Part shown: in pieces, positions 1 through 13,900 of the stretch
How positions within the stretch are numbered: position 1 is the stretch's first letter
How the letters are laid out: each line of letters starts with the position of its first letter
DNA from: Micractinium sp. NFX-FRZ
Taxonomy: Eukaryota; Chlorophyta; Trebouxiophyceae; Chlorellales; Chlorellaceae
Length of the DNA: 64,000 bases
Assembly: GCA_029339195.1 (NCBI GenBank)
Contig: JAPTJF010000096.1
Location: 93,870 to 157,869, forward strand
Direction: 5' to 3'
Translations under genes and position numbers: made by a program
Notes under the pieces: model-generated
What the model saw: only the letters and a program-made list of their open reading frames with translations
Databases searched by the model: none
What the model was told of the DNA's origin: nothing

Positions 1-3000
1 CAAGGAACGGATGACAGCACGCTGGGAGGCCTCCAGCGGCATGCAGCCACCACCGTGCTGTGGCGCCGCCCCCGGCAGAGGCGCCGCATCCTGTTGCACA
101 TGCTGCTGGAAAGCCGCCACCAACTCGCTGTGCTCCTGCACAGCAGGGCAGGCAGGTGGGATGGGCGAGGGAGCAGAGCAGGGGGCAGGGGCACAAATAA
201 ATGGGGAACAAAGTTCATATTGCAATGCGCTCATGATCAGCAGTGCAACAGGCAACCAATCACTGACACACCTGAAGCATGGCGAGCAGGGCGTCTGCAG
301 CCTGCCGAAGCTGCTGCGGCAGGGATCCAGGTTCGCAGCCATCAGGCAGCGCAGTGGAAGGCGCGGCCCCTTGCTCCTTCAGCGCTTGCCGCACGCGGTG
401 CACCGTGGCGTAGGCACTGCTGCGCAGTTCACGCAGCTCGCAGGCCTGCAGCTGCACCGACTCAAGCTGCGACTGCAGGGCCTGCAAGTGGAGGAAGGGC
501 AGCATTTTTAAATAACGAACGGGTGTGGGAGTAGCTGTTGCCAGGAACAGAGCAGCAGGAAAGGCGACCGTCATCATAAGCGATGACAACAAAAACCTGT
601 TCTTACCTGCTGCCGCGCCTGTGCCTCTGCATCTGCACGCGACAGGCATGCCTCCGCGTCCTGCTTGCCTGCCGCAGCTGAGCGACCCAGCTCATCCACT
701 TTAGCCTGCAGTGCGCAGCACTCGGCACGCAGCTGCTCCGCTGCTGGGCAGGTACATCCGGGGCTGTGATGCGACTGCTCAACAACTGCTGCCTGAGCCT
801 CCAGCTGCAGGGAACCAAACGAGAAAAACCGTTTAGCTGAAACGCAAAGGCGAGGAGCCCGGTCAGCTTGCAATGCAACGTGAAATCAAGCAAAACGAGC
901 GCACTGGCAAGCCCACCGCTCCCCTCACACACCACCACCACCAATTTCCGGCATCCCCACTGTCAGCTCACCTTGCGCTCTGCCTCCTGCATCCTGGCCT
1001 CAATAGCCGCCTGCTCCGCCTTGGCGGCCACTTCAGCCAGCCTGGAGGCAGCCAGCTGAGCTGTGAGCTCTGCCACCTGCTGCTGCTTAGCATCAGGCCG
1101 ACCGTAAGCCGCATCAGGGCTCGCATGCTCTGCTGGGCTGGCACTCTGTGCACCCGCTGCATCTGTCTGGGCACTGCTCGCCACCGTGGCAACAGCATCT
1201 GCGGGCGCTGCCTGGATAGCTGCGTTGCACTGGGCAGGCACGTCACACTGCACACCCTGAGTCTGCAGCTCTGGCATGGCTGCCTGCTGTGCGGCTGCTC
1301 CTGCAGCTGCTGCTGCTGCGGCTTCCTGCTCAACGGCGACTTGCTGCTCCAGAGCAGAGATGCGGCTAAGAAGAGCTCCCACGGCTGCGCCCACCTCTTG
1401 GCCCAGGCTTCCCTGCTGCATCTGGCCGGATGGGCTGCCTGCCCGTGCGCCAGGCAGGCCGGTTGCTCCATCAGCCCCTGCACTGGCCTGTGCTGGCGGC
1501 AGCTGTGCACCGCCACCGTGCTGCTCTGCTGCTAGCAGCGGCAGACCAGCCACTTGCTGCGCCACTGCCGTCAAGGTGCTGCGCACGGCTGCTGCCTCCT
1601 TTTGGGCTGCCGCCTCCCGCTCCACTGCTGCTTGCTCTGCCGCTGCCAGCTCTCCCAACTTGCACTTGAGCTGCTGCAGCAGCGCTTGCCCGTCCTCCAG
1701 CTCAAGGCGCAGGGAGTGAACCTGCAGTGGAGGAAGGGGAGCGCGCAAACCATTGTAACACTCAGCATTGCGAGACGCACGTTTCCCTGCCTCTGATTTT
1801 GCAGCGTAGCAGGCCATGCAGATGCCGGACAATGATGCGCGACGCATGCTGGCACTCGCCCCACCCACCTGCTGCTCCGCGCACATTCGCCCCTCCACAT
1901 TCTCCTGCAGCTGCACCTCGTTGTGCAGCACGGTGGCCTCCGCAACCTGCACCACTCAACGGAAGCAAATGCGAAGTAAACCACCCCACACATGCTGCAC
2001 ATGTGATAGCAAAATGCAAGACAATGAGGCAGGCAGTCACCCTGTCCCAATCACAGATGCCTGTGCCCAATATCCACCTTCAGCAGCTTTTCAAGTTGTG
2101 CAACCTGCTCCTGTGCGGCTTGCAGCTTGCCCGTGGCCATGGCAAGCTGTGCACTCAGCTCCGCTACCGCGTCTGCATCACTGCCGGCAGCGGAGGGCTC
2201 GGCTGGCAGGCCGCCTGCTGCTGCGCTGCGTGTGGCCTCCACCAGGGCTGCCTCCAGCCGCTCATTGGCTGCCTGCACGCTCGCATGGGCAAGTCGCTGT
2301 GGCTTCAGCAGGTAAGATCTGCGCCCCACTCCTGCCAGCTGCTTGCTTTGTCATGCACAATGGGCAACAACAAAACCAATATGCCTAGCGGCATGCGGCT
2401 CTGCAATTCCCAAGCACCCACCTCTAGTGCAGCGATGCGAGCGTCGGCAGGGCCCAGGCCAGCGCCATGGCTGCCACGCTGCGCCCGGTGCACCAGCTGC
2501 GCTTCCGCATGCGGCAGGCCCAGCAGCTGCGCCACGTGGCGCTGCAGCCCCTGCACCTCTGCCTCCCTCTGGGCCACCGCCTCATCACGCTCCACCAGCA
2601 TGGCTTGCACCTCATGTAGTGATTTGGCAGGGGCGCCAGCAGAGTTAGGATGTGCAAACCAAGGGCCGCAATGCATGTGTGCATGCCCGGTCCTATAGGC
2701 AGCTGAAGCAGGCGTCAACATGCATGCAATGGCACGGCAAGAACCTCAAATCCTCGTGCACCAGCACTCACCATGATGGCTGCGTTTGCTGCATCCACCG
2801 TGTCTGCGAGCGTCTGAAGCTGGCGGTGCGCATCCCCCAGGTCTGCCCGTGTGTCGCCCAGCTGCTGCTCCAGCGCCTGCACCTGCCGCCGCAGCGGCTC
2901 ACGCGCTGCCGCTTCCTCCTGCACAAGCCGAGGACCACACACAAGACGCCATATCGACGGTGTGCTGCCACACACGACCAAGCTGCAGCCCACCCGCACA

Positions 3001-4148
3001 AGCCCCAGTGCCCAGTGCGAATGCAGCAGTCCAACAGAACCATGCCTGACCCATCGCACCCCACCCGCGCACCCCACACACCCAACCCAGCTTGTCTTGC
3101 CAGCACCTGCAGCCGAGCGACCTCCTCCTGCAGCGCCGCCTCTGTGTCCACCCCCGCCGCCGCTGCGCGGTCAAGCTGCTGGCGCAGGCCTGCCTTGGAG
3201 TCAATCAGCTCCCGCACCCGCAGCTGGCTGTTCTGCAGCTGCTCCTGCGCAGCACCCAGCTCCTCCTTGTACTGCGCTGCCTCTGCCCGTGACTCTGCAT
3301 ATCGTGCCTCGAACTTCTCAATGACCTCGTCCTGAAGGAGGTGAGCAGAGGTGCATGGTGCACAGGGTGGGGTGTTCAGTCATGCAGAGCAAAGTGTCAT
3401 GCTGCACAAAGCAAGAGAGGAGCGCAGTTCTGCACTGCCTTCACTCATGGCATCCACCCCTTCCCCTTGTACACCGCCGCGCTGCAGTTCCCGGCAATAC
3501 ATGTGTTTTTGACCGGCAGTAATCTCCCTTGGCACCTTGGCACGCAACAGCTGCAGCACTTGGGCGTCACGGGCCCCCTGCAGGGCACGCTCCTGCTCCA
3601 GTGCTGTTTCCGCCAGCTCAACGGCACCCGGTGTGGCGTCCTCCAGCTGGCGCTGCAGGCCCTGCAGGATGCGCAGCTGCCCGTGGGCGGTCTCCAGCTC
3701 TTGCAGCGCGTCTGCCAGCCGCTCACGCAGCTGGCGGTTGGCACCCTGCAGCGGCACAGAGGGCATGGACGAGCACACCTGGCTCAGGGTGCCACAGCAA
3801 GCCTGCAACAAAGCAGCGAGGCCCTCTCCCCTGCCCGTTGCCGGAAAGCAGCACCGTATCAGCTGGGGGCCTTGCCTCTAAGCGCGCTGCCTGCGCCAGA
3901 GCCTCCTGCCGCACCGCTTCTCCGCTGGCGGTGGTAGCTGCAGCAGTCCCGCCGCCCCCGCCCGAGGCTGTCTGGGCGGCGTGCCGCATTGGCGAGCCAG
4001 CAGCGCGGACCGATGCAGCGCTGCCAGCGGAATGCTGGGATATCCCGCTTCCGCCGGGCTCTGCGCCTCTACGGGCCGATGCCAGCGCGCGCAGTTTTTG
4101 CAGTCTAGGCGCAGCCGGCCGCAACGTTTCGGCCGGCCCCGGAGGCAT
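1..4148 (-). CDS. Long coiled-coil protein, 3' end beyond the window edge
   Basis: The gene is read right to left, with the ATG at 4148. Exons can be traced at about 3876-4148, 3530-3748, 3110-3332, 2772-2922, 2422-2617, 2088-2308, 1800-1950, 970-1720, 607-805, 270-487 and 1-140. Almost the whole product is heptad-like and rich in Ala, Gln, Glu, Leu and Arg, for example RQLRERLADALQELETAHGQ and EEELGA-type stretches. There is no catalytic motif, kinase, kinesin or GRIP domain in the part seen. Such proteins are typically cytoskeletal, centrosomal, basal-body or golgin-type tethers, but the sequence does not decide between these. The N-terminal 91 codons are Ala/Gly/Arg-rich and probably disordered. 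Exon 1 appears to end at a GC donor (GAG|GCAAGG), which keeps phase 0 into the next exon. The stop codon lies left of base 1. Confidence 0.78.
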
Positions 4149-4906
4149 GGCGCTTTCTCAACTGCTGGCGACACGGGAGGACATCAGGCAGCTGCTGCCG
4201 GAAACTCAGAACGAAGCTCGAGCTTGACCGCCATTCAAACAGCTTTTGCAGCGTGTGTGTACATTTAGCGATACAGAGTAGCAAGAAGTAGGCCATGCCG
4301 TTGCCTGTGAAACCAGCCCACCCAACCGGCCAGCAGGGCGCCGCCGCCGCTGCCGCTGGACCATGCCACCCCGTCCGAAGGCTGCTAAGGGCGCACGCCC
4401 TCCAGCGCCAGGACAGCAGCACGGCCACATTACAAGTGAACATGGCGTAAATATGCATGAATCAACAGCTACAGGCTACCCCTGCTCTTCAAGCCTTTAC
4501 CGCGTCTCTCGCTCTCCCGTACAAGCAAGTACAAGTGCCTGTGGTCTGGCCCTCAAGAGGCGAGGCAACTCTTTTCACCCAAGTGGATCGAACTGTGCGC
4601 AATCAGATGCCGTCACCGAGGGAGTCTACCCCTGTTGGGCACCACAGCCTGCCTGGCCACACGCGCCACTGTGCCAGAAGAGACCTGGGCCAGATTCTGC
4701 CTTGAAGCCACACACTGGTTTTTAAAAATGGTTTGCTATCGAGCTGGAAGGCAGGCTGGTTGGATGCAGTGACTCATAAGGTTTCCGTCACGAGCACAAG
4801 AGCCAGAGCAGGAACAGATGTGCCACACGCGGGGCGGGCCGTCAGAAAAGTGTTGTGCGTTCAGTGTGCGCGGATTCTAGGGCTGGTACCGCCGTCGCCG
4901 CAGGGT
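4149..4906. other. Intergenic: promoter of the coiled-coil gene and 3' UTR of FGAM synthase
   Basis: No convincing gene is seen. The open frames here, including one at 4363-4725 on the plus strand, have no recognisable protein character. The right part should hold the 3' UTR of the FGAM synthase gene. On its strand a TGTAA motif (TTACA on plus, 4430-4434) is a possible but distant polyadenylation signal. The left part should hold the promoter of the coiled-coil gene. Confidence 0.5.
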
Positions 4907-7900
4907 TCATTGCCGCTGCGACTCGCTCCACTCGCGCGCATTCTGGAACAGCTGCAGCCAGGGGCCGGGGCTCTTGGCATCCAAGCCCAGCTCGGAGGGG
5001 AACCAAGGGTTCTGCCACATCATGAAGCAGCGCTCCGGGTGCGGCATCATTGCCAGGTGGCGCCCGTCGGGGGAGCACATGGCGGCGATGCCCTCGGGCG
5101 AGCCGTTGGGGTTGAAGGGGTACTGGTTGGTAGGGGAGCCCTCGCTGTCGCAGTACCTGCAAAGGTGGAGTTGCGAGATGGGCGACGCAGCGAGGCGAGG
5201 CGTGAAGCGGCAGCAGCGGTGCACGGACGACATCAGGCCCAGTGTAGTCATGACAGGCAGCCCGCGCAGGCCGCTGCCCGCCATTGCACCCGCAGGCACG
5301 ATCCCAAACCTGGTCTGCCCCAGGTGGCCTGAATTCTTTCTCAACCCACCTGATGGGCGCCAGGCAGTCCTTCATCACGCGCTGCTTCACCTCCTCGCTG
5401 GGGAAGTGCGCCTGGCCCTCGCCGTGCGCGCACCACACGCCGATCTGGGCGCCACCCATGCCCCGCAGCATGATGGAGGGGGAGTCCTCCTCGATCCGCA
5501 CCATGGTCCAGCGGGACTCGAAGCGGCCCGAGGAGTTGTGCACAAAGCGGGGCTGCACAGCGTCCTCCAGAAGGGCGGCGTCGGCGGGCCCCGTGGCGGG
5601 CACCCAGCCCAGCAGCGCCATGAGCTGGCAGCCGTTGCAGATGCCCAGGGAGAAGGTGTCGGCGCGGGCGTAGAAGGCCTGGAACTGGGCCCACAGGCGG
5701 TCGTTGAAGCGGATCGTGCCCGCCCACCCCTTGGCGCTGTCCATCACGTCGGCGTAGCTGCAGGGGAGGGGCAAGAGGGAGGAATTGGAGTGTTACTTGA
5801 GTGGATTTATACCAGTCGGGAGCAAACTGGCGGACGCAACTGAAGCCGCCTGCTCACAAAGCCGATGCCCTGGAACTGGCCCAGATGATGGAACTGGCCC
5901 AAATGACGCCATCCAGGTTGTCAAGAGCACCAACCCCTTCAGACCGAACGGCAGCACAGCAGCAGTGAACCCATCAGCCTACCTGAACCCTCCCACAAAA
6001 ACGATGCCCTGGAACTGGTCCAGGGTGACGGTGCCCGCCAGCAGATCGCTCATGTGCACGTCCCACGGCTCCATGCCCGCAGCGTACACAGCAGCCGCCA
6101 TCTCGCGGTCGCCGTTGCTGCCCTCCTCACGGAGGATGGCCACCTTCACCTTGCCTGCAATGGAGGGTGCCAAGGAGAGGGTGTGATGAGATCGACACAT
6201 GAGCTGAGGTGGGCAAGGTGTGGTGGCGTCACAAATGGTGATTGGAAGTTGTGGTGACAGCCCCGACAGCAGGACACCCCGAAGCAGCATGAGGAGTGAA
6301 ACACGCAGCGTGCATCAGCACTACTACGGCCCCATATGGGCAGCCACCCAGTCCCGCGCACCGCTGGCCGAGAGCTTGTCTGCAGGGGTCCAGGCGGGGG
6401 TGAAGGGCACGCGCCATTGTGGCGCGCGCCGGGCTGCCAGACCCGACTGCTCCGCCTCCACATTCTCCTCCGCGCACTGCAGCCGCTCCAGCTGGAAAGA
6501 CGTGGCCTCCCACACGTCGCGCAGCGCAGGCGTGGTGCCGCTGATCTGCTGCTGCCCGCCCACCGCGATGCTCACTGCATCCGTGGACTGGGTCTTGCCG
6601 ATGGCCGCGCAGGCCACGCCCGCTGCCTGATAGGCAGCCACCACCTCGGCCTCATGCTGGGGAGACACCTCAAGGACCAGGCCAAGCTCCTCAGCAAACA
6701 GGGCAGCCATGGGCTCGCTGGCAGGCAGGTCCACAGACACGCCGCAGTTGCCCGCAAACGCCATCTCCAGCACCTGTGGGCAGGGCGGGGCAGGGCGGGG
6801 CAGGTTAGGAGCGCATGTGGGAGAGCAGGGTCAGTGAGCAAGCGTCCAACACTTGTAGGTAGGCCGGGGAAGGACGGGCGGGTGGGAAGAGGGCACTGAG
6901 CATGGTGTGTCCAGAAAGCTGAGCTAGCAATGCGCGTGTGCAGCCCTCGGCAACCATCTGGTACGAGAGTAAACATAGACAACTCCACATGCACGTGCAG
7001 CCAGATCTGCAGACACGTGGCTTTACAGGCAACGCACCGCGGTGACCAGGCCGCCGTCGCTGATGTCGTGCCCCGCCAGCAGCTTGCCCTCCTCCAGCAG
7101 CTGCTGGGTCACATTGAAGGCAGACTTGAGGGTCTTGGGGTCGACATCAGGGGAGGCGTCGCCCACCTGCCGGGACGAGAGTAAAGCGCAGAGAGGGGGG
7201 TTGAGGTGGCAGGAAACGGCTGGGTGAGTGCCCACCAGGATGGGATGCACCAAGGCATGAGCGCCCGGTACGAGCTGTCCTGGTATAGAACAGCATATGA
7301 CCAGTGCCCTGCCTGCCTGCCTAAGCCAACCCTCCAGTACGTGGAGACCTGCACCAACAGCACACACACGTGTGCGAGCGCACGCACAACAAACCCGAAC
7401 CGAATACCGGCATGCAGACCTGTGCCAGCGCGGAGGCGCCCAGAACGCATTCAAGTATGCGTGTTGCGGTGTAAGGCCCTGCCTTGGCAGCACCAGCAAC
7501 CCTACCTACTAACAGTTCAGCCCTGCCCACCTGCATGTAGACCTGCGCCAGCGCGGAGCCGCCCAGGCGGCGCTGCCCTGCTCCCAGGTCGACGTGCAGC
7601 AGCGTGGAGGCTCCGGGGGCCTTGAGGTCGGGGGTGACCACCTTGGTGATGTCGGGGCAGGTGACGTAGGCAGAGACCACCAGGTTGCCCGGGGCCTTGA
7701 CGGTCTCGTTGCCTGCAGGGGAGGGGAGTGCAGGAGCCGCTGTGTTAGCATGGCAAAACAGGAGGAGTGGGGGTGATGTAGGCGGAGACCACCAGATTGG
7801 CGGGGGCCTTGCCGCCTCAACGCCTGCATCTCAAGGGGAGAAGGTGGGGAAGATGGGCCCGAGCGAGCAAGATTTGCTGCTAGGGATCAGCTAGTCTTGT

Positions 7901-10900
7901 AGTATATTCTGCTGCTACTCGAGACCAGCTAGCCTTCCACTGATTTGTATTGCTGCCGCCAGTTTTAACGCAGCATCCTGCTTGGACTAGGCTGATTTGA
8001 TGGCAACCCACCTGCCGCAGCCGCCATGGACAGGGAGTCCTTGCCGCCATCCACCGCCACCTCCAGCTCAATCATGGCGTCCCGCAGCGCCACCGCAGCG
8101 TCGTACATTGCTGCTCCCTCGCTGTCCATCTTGGCAGCGTACATCCAGTTCACTGCAACACAAAACGAGGGCACCAAGGCACTTTGCAGCCCAGGGGGCA
8201 TATGGTGCTTTCGGCAGGGCACACAGTTCACAAGCCGGGGAGAGATGCAGGGAGGCACGTGGGGGGATACTCCAAGGTTGGCCTACGAGGGCTGCCCTGT
8301 CCATATGCTCTACAGGAGTGACACACACAGGAGGCGCGCTGCCATACGAAGCTGAGGGGCCATGCAGTTGCCTGCTAACAGGAGGGCTGGGACTCACCGG
8401 AGGCCTTGACATCGCGCAGCGCGGTCACGCGTGCAAACACGAGGTTGGTGAGCGCCTCGCCCAGTGCCAGCCGCGCCATGGCCTTGGGGTCAATCAGGCC
8501 CTGCAGCAAGCCAGCCACAAAGGCGCCAAAACGCAGAATGAAAGCTCCTGTCGATACGGCAGGCGCCCAGCAAAACGGCTGGACAGCAGGGGCCAACATA
8601 TAGCAGCAACTTGGCAGTTCATGCCGCCACCTAGGATCGTGCAGCTGCCTTTCATCAGCGACGGCGCTCACCTTGAGCGGCTGCTCGCCGATGGCGGTTG
8701 CTGCGCCGGTGTAGCCAAAGTGTGTCTGCGCCATGACCGCCACGTCAGAGATGGGCAGCTGCAGGGGGCCGCAGCACTGCTGCTGCGCGATGAGGCCCGT
8801 CACGGAGCGGTCCACCTGCGGGTTGAAAGGGACGGGAAGAAAAACAGGTGGATAGTGTGTGGGCCCAACTTTAACAACATGATGCAGCCACTCTGCTCTC
8901 TGCGTCCTAGCTAGCCCGGTTCCCCGAGGCAGGCAGGAAGTCTCTGCCCAACAAAGGTTGTGAGGATCACAAGGTCGAAGCAGCACGGACCATACCCTTC
9001 GGCCGGTGCTTCACGGAGGCAGCATGCAAGTCGTGCAATCCCCCTGCCCACCTTGGTTGTGAGGAAGCGCTTCGAGCCGACGCCGGGCAGGCGCAGCACA
9101 CGGTCCAGCGCCTGGGCAGCGTCCGTGCCAGCCGGCAGCGACACAGCCGAGGTGGGCTCCGGCTTGCGGTCAAACCTGCCGGGAAGCGGGGACATGGGGG
9201 ACAGGGTGAAAAGGATGCCAGGAGAAGGGCTGGACTTGGGCGCATCTTCAAGGCACTCACAAAAGAAAGCTAGACGTGTGTGCAGGACAACGTGCACAGT
9301 AGCGGTCCCAGCAGAGCAACTGGCTCACACAACGCGCCCGCCCCCCTTCAAGCTTGAATCCGAGCTAGAGGTAAGGTTGGGCATGTCTCTCAGCAGCTTG
9401 ACCGGGTCCAGCCCCACCGCAACTCAAAGCACACGGGCCCAAGCCCAAAACGCCCGGATGCAGCACTCCCACGAAGGTCCGAATCCAAACTCACAGGGTC
9501 ATGACACACTCAGCCCCAGAGGCACACTATGAATGCATGTTATATGAAACCTACTTGAATGTCTTGTTGGGCATGTCTCCCAGCACCTTCTCCAAGTCCA
9601 AATCCACGGGGGTGGGGGTGCCCTCTGGCGCGTTGCGGTCCCTGAGCACCACCCGCCCGCTGCCGTCAATGGCGCCAATGACCTGCGCGGCGGGTTTGAG
9701 GAAGGGGGGGCGAGTGAGCAGCAGCGGCAGCAGCGGCGACAGCGACAGCAGCAGCCACAGTAGAAGCTGGGGCAGCCATGCCACTACATGTTTGGCACCA
9801 TACCAACAGCTGCTGCTGCTGGCAGCATCAAGCGTGTGCCCGTAACCCAACTTCTCCTAATCCCCCCCCCCCCCCCCCCCCCTCCCCCTTTGCGCATGAC
9901 GCAAGGCTGTCCTATAAAATGGGCTCAAGCAGAGGACGGGCCTCCCCTTCTCCCATCCGTATCCCAACACCAACTCAGTTGCCTCTTTGAAGCACCTGCA
10001 TGAGGCAGCGCTCGCGCTCGCAGATGGACTCCAGCAGGGCGCGTGCCTCGGGCTTGATCAGCAGGCAGTCGTTCTCCTGGTACTCGGCACCCCAGATCTC
10101 CAGCACGCTCAGCGTCTGCGGTGGTGGGGAGGAAGGTGTAGGCATGCGAGCGGTTAGCGCCCCAATCACCTCCCCTTCTTGATGTCAGCAGGGTCAGGTC
10201 AGTCGATAAAATCAACTTTCCCACACCGCCAGCATCCCGAGCTGTAGAAGTACCTGATCGCCCAGCTTGATGGCGCGCACGTCAATCTCCGCACCCAGCG
10301 GGTAGATGATCTCCTTGACCACGTTGCAGTTGCCGCCCGCGCCCTGCAGGGGAGGGGCAGCGGAGGGCGATATTTCGTGGCAAGGGGTTAACAAAACGCA
10401 GATGGCGCATCAGGGAGGCAGGGCCCCGCGCCGCGTGCTCCTTGAGACTGCGGCATCCTCTTACCCGCCGCCGCCGATCAATTTTTGGCTCATGACCTCA
10501 ACATAAAGCTCAGAACCACGGCGCACCTGGTCGTGGATCTGCTCAATAGGGTTCTTCTCCCCCAGCTCCACGCAGGCGCGCACCACGCGCCACAGCTTCT
10601 GGGACACCTCCGCATCGCCGCGCTGCACGCAGAGGGACAAAAGCAACGAGAACCTGGGTTTGTTTGCACGAGCCACAGCCTCTGAGACTTCTCCACGCTA
10701 TCGCACGGCACGCAGCACGAGCAGGCTGAGGGCCAGCAGCACAAGGTGAGGACACAGGCTTGCTAGTCTCAACAGCAGTGGTGCCGCCAGCAGCAGTCTG
10801 CCAAACAAGCTGTGCAACCACCCCCTTGTCTGGGCTGCGCCCTGCATGGCAAGCGGGCCACCACAGCAGCGCGCACGCCAGCCAGGCAGCCAGGCAGCCA

Positions 10901-13900
10901 ACCGTCCTTACGACACTAGTAAACATGCAACCACTGCACCCAACCACTGCACATGACCACCTGCACGGCATTGAAGTCGAGGTCTGCCGAGTTGGAGCCG
11001 GAGGGGACGGAGGAAGCGGCGCCGCCGCCCATGCCAATGCGGTACGCGGGGCCGCCAATCTTGACCACCAGCATGCCCAGGTCCGGGTCGTTCTTGTACA
11101 GGTGGCTGTGGTCGATCTGGCCCAGGCCACCGCTGCAGGAGCGGAATCGGGGGGAGAGTCGGAAGGGAAAGGGAGGTGAGACAGAGTGGGCAGAAGGTAG
11201 CGTAGGCTGAAAACGTTTGTACAGGGTGGTTGTGGTGGTTCTGGGCCAGGCTGCCGCTCCGAGTCCAAATAAATTGTTTCTAGGTCAAAATGCCAGGGCT
11301 AGAGGGCTGCGAGCATGCGCTGCACGGGTCAACCCGCTGCTGGCTGTTTGCGTACTTGGTGTCACACATTGATTTGCTGTGAGACAGACTGTTGGGCGAC
11401 ACCCAGCCAGAAAGAGTGAGCAGAACATGCACATGCAAGCACAGCCAAGGCCAGGCAGGATTCCGAACCAACCAAGGAAGCACGCAGGCAAGCGCACCTG
11501 AACATGATGGGCTTGATCCACTCGCGGCGCTCGCCGCCGGGCATGCGCTGCCCAAAGGTGCGCGTGTAGCCGCACACCAGCGGCTCCCCAAACTTGTTGC
11601 CATAGTCGGAGGCGCCGTTGGAGGCGTCAATCAAAATCTGGAGCGGCGGCGCCAGGCTGGCGGGGTACTCAAACGACTTGTCCTCCCAGGGAAGCTCGTA
11701 GCTGCAGGGGAGAGCACGGGGTGGTGGCAGGGGATGGCATCAGGGGGGATGGTTATTAACAAGGCTGCGAAGGGCAGCAGGGCAGACATCCTTTGGACAG
11801 GTGTAGCCAAACAGCTAGCCCTGCCTCTGAAAGGGAATTTCCCAGCTCTCCGCCTCTTCACGCACCCTCCATCTCAGCCCCGCATCACCCCACACACCCG
11901 TCCATGTGCAGGTTGCCCACGCAGTAGCCTGCGGTGGCCGCTCCCATGATGGAACCGATTCCGGTGGCATGGGTGTCGCGGATGCGCCCGCCTGCGCCGG
12001 TTTCGGCGCCTGGGTAGGGCGCCACAGCGCAGGGGAAGTTGTGGGTCTCGGCGGTCAGCAGCACGTCCCAGTCGCGCGCCTGCAGGAAGGTGGCGCTCGA
12101 ATTTGTTGGAGGTTGGAACAAAATTCAGGCCATGGTGCAGGCAACTGTATGGCTCTCTGCTGCGAGCATCCTGCACAAAAACACACGATTGCTGAGCAGG
12201 GAGTATGCAGCAGCACCAGTACGCGCAATGGGCAGAAAGAACAAGGGTGCAGCACAGAGAAGTGCTGCACGAAAAGTGCAGAGTCCTGCCCAGCAGCAAA
12301 GCAGGCTGCCGCACTCCCAAGCCAGCGCCACAGTGCACCCCTGCGAGCGTTGTTTGCCGGCTTGCCTGCGGCTCCAGCGCGGCGGGGCCGCCGGGGGTCG
12401 TGGGCAGCACGGGGGTGACGGGCCCTCCGCGAATCGCGGACGAGTTGTCCTTGAACCCGATCACAGAGTTGCCCTTGTTCACATCCAGCGTGGACTTGAC
12501 AATGTCAAACAGATTGTCTGGCATCTTCTCGCCGTCCACAAACAGGTCAGCCTTGAAGAACCAGTGCCTGCACACAGGCAAGCCAGCAGACGGGATGCCA
12601 ATTTAAAAGACAACCGGTGCAGACGGGCGTGGCAGGTACGAGTGTTGTCAGGCATGGCGCCGCTGCCGCTGCCGCCACACTGCCTGCCTTTTGCGCTGCG
12701 CCAGGTTGGGCAAGCATACAAGCCTCTGCGTGTTTGTTCTTCCGCCCCCACCCACCGGCTGTGCTCCGAGTTGGACTGGGCAATGTCAAAGAGCTCCACG
12801 TTTGTGGGGTTGCGCTTCATCTCCTCCCGGAACATGTTGGTGTAGTAGTCCAGGTCCCACTCGTCAAACGCCAGCCCCATCTCCTGCACAGTGTACAGAT
12901 AAGAGGACAACCAAATTCGAGCAATTGGGAAAAAAGCTACTGTTCGATGTCCTGCAGTAGCATGGACCCACCATTTCGGGCAATGTCTTCCACAGCTGAG
13001 CCCCGTATGTACCGCGTGGGTTGACTTGCAAAGCACCCTAATCTGCCTCCTCTCTACTTAGCTGGGCCTGTTGGGTGCACTTGCTGTACCCCTGCCCTTC
13101 CGTAGACGGAACCACCAGCCTCCATTCACCCTCCAAATCACTATTCAACTGGCCTGCGCACAGAGCACAGCATCCCTGCCATGGCACCCCTGGGCCTCCT
13201 CCCTTGCCACCCCCCTGCCTGCCAACGCATCCTGCACCGCGGTAAAGGAAACTGACCTTGTTGATGGCCTCCAGCGCGGCGCGCCCCTGCTCCATCACGG
13301 GGATGGTGGTCACGGGTGCGGGCACCATGTCGCTGGCAAAGGAGGTCAGGGCAGTGGGGTACACCTGCTCCGTCATGCGGTCGTGCACCAGGGCAGCAAA
13401 CTTGGCGCGCTCCTCGGGGGACAGCGGGGCGGAGCCCTTGAGCAGGTAGCGGCGGGACACCTCGATGCGGTCCACCTGGGAAGGAAGAGGGGAGAGAGGC
13501 AAGCGGGGAAGGGGGGAAAGGAGTAGGGCTGCTTAGCAGCGTGATGGCTCACCCACGCCCAGGCTAAGAGCTCAGCAACGCCAGGCATCACGCTGCACCC
13601 AGCAAGCGCCGCCAGATCTTGAGGACGGGCCTGGAAGCGACGGGATTGTCAGTCAGCTGGGCTTGATTAGGCCCCACAATAACTGGGCCATGTAGCCAGC
13701 CAGCTGGGCTTGATTAGGTCCCACCTTGGAGAGGCCGCATGAGGAGCAGATGGAGAGGGCGTTGGCGCACCAGGCAGTGCTGAAGCTCATGCGGGGGCCG
13801 ACCTGCCAGGGCGGGGGCGGGGTAGGGGCGGGTGGACGAGAGGCCGGAACCGTCAGTGTGGGAGAGGTGCGGAGTGCGAAGGCCGTGAAAGAGCATGCAG

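Noticed and set aside
873..1535. Plus-strand ORF of 220 codons in the coiled-coil gene
   Set aside because: It is the antisense of the long 970-1720 exon. Its Cys/Leu/His-rich composition is what Gln/Ala/Glu codons give in reverse.
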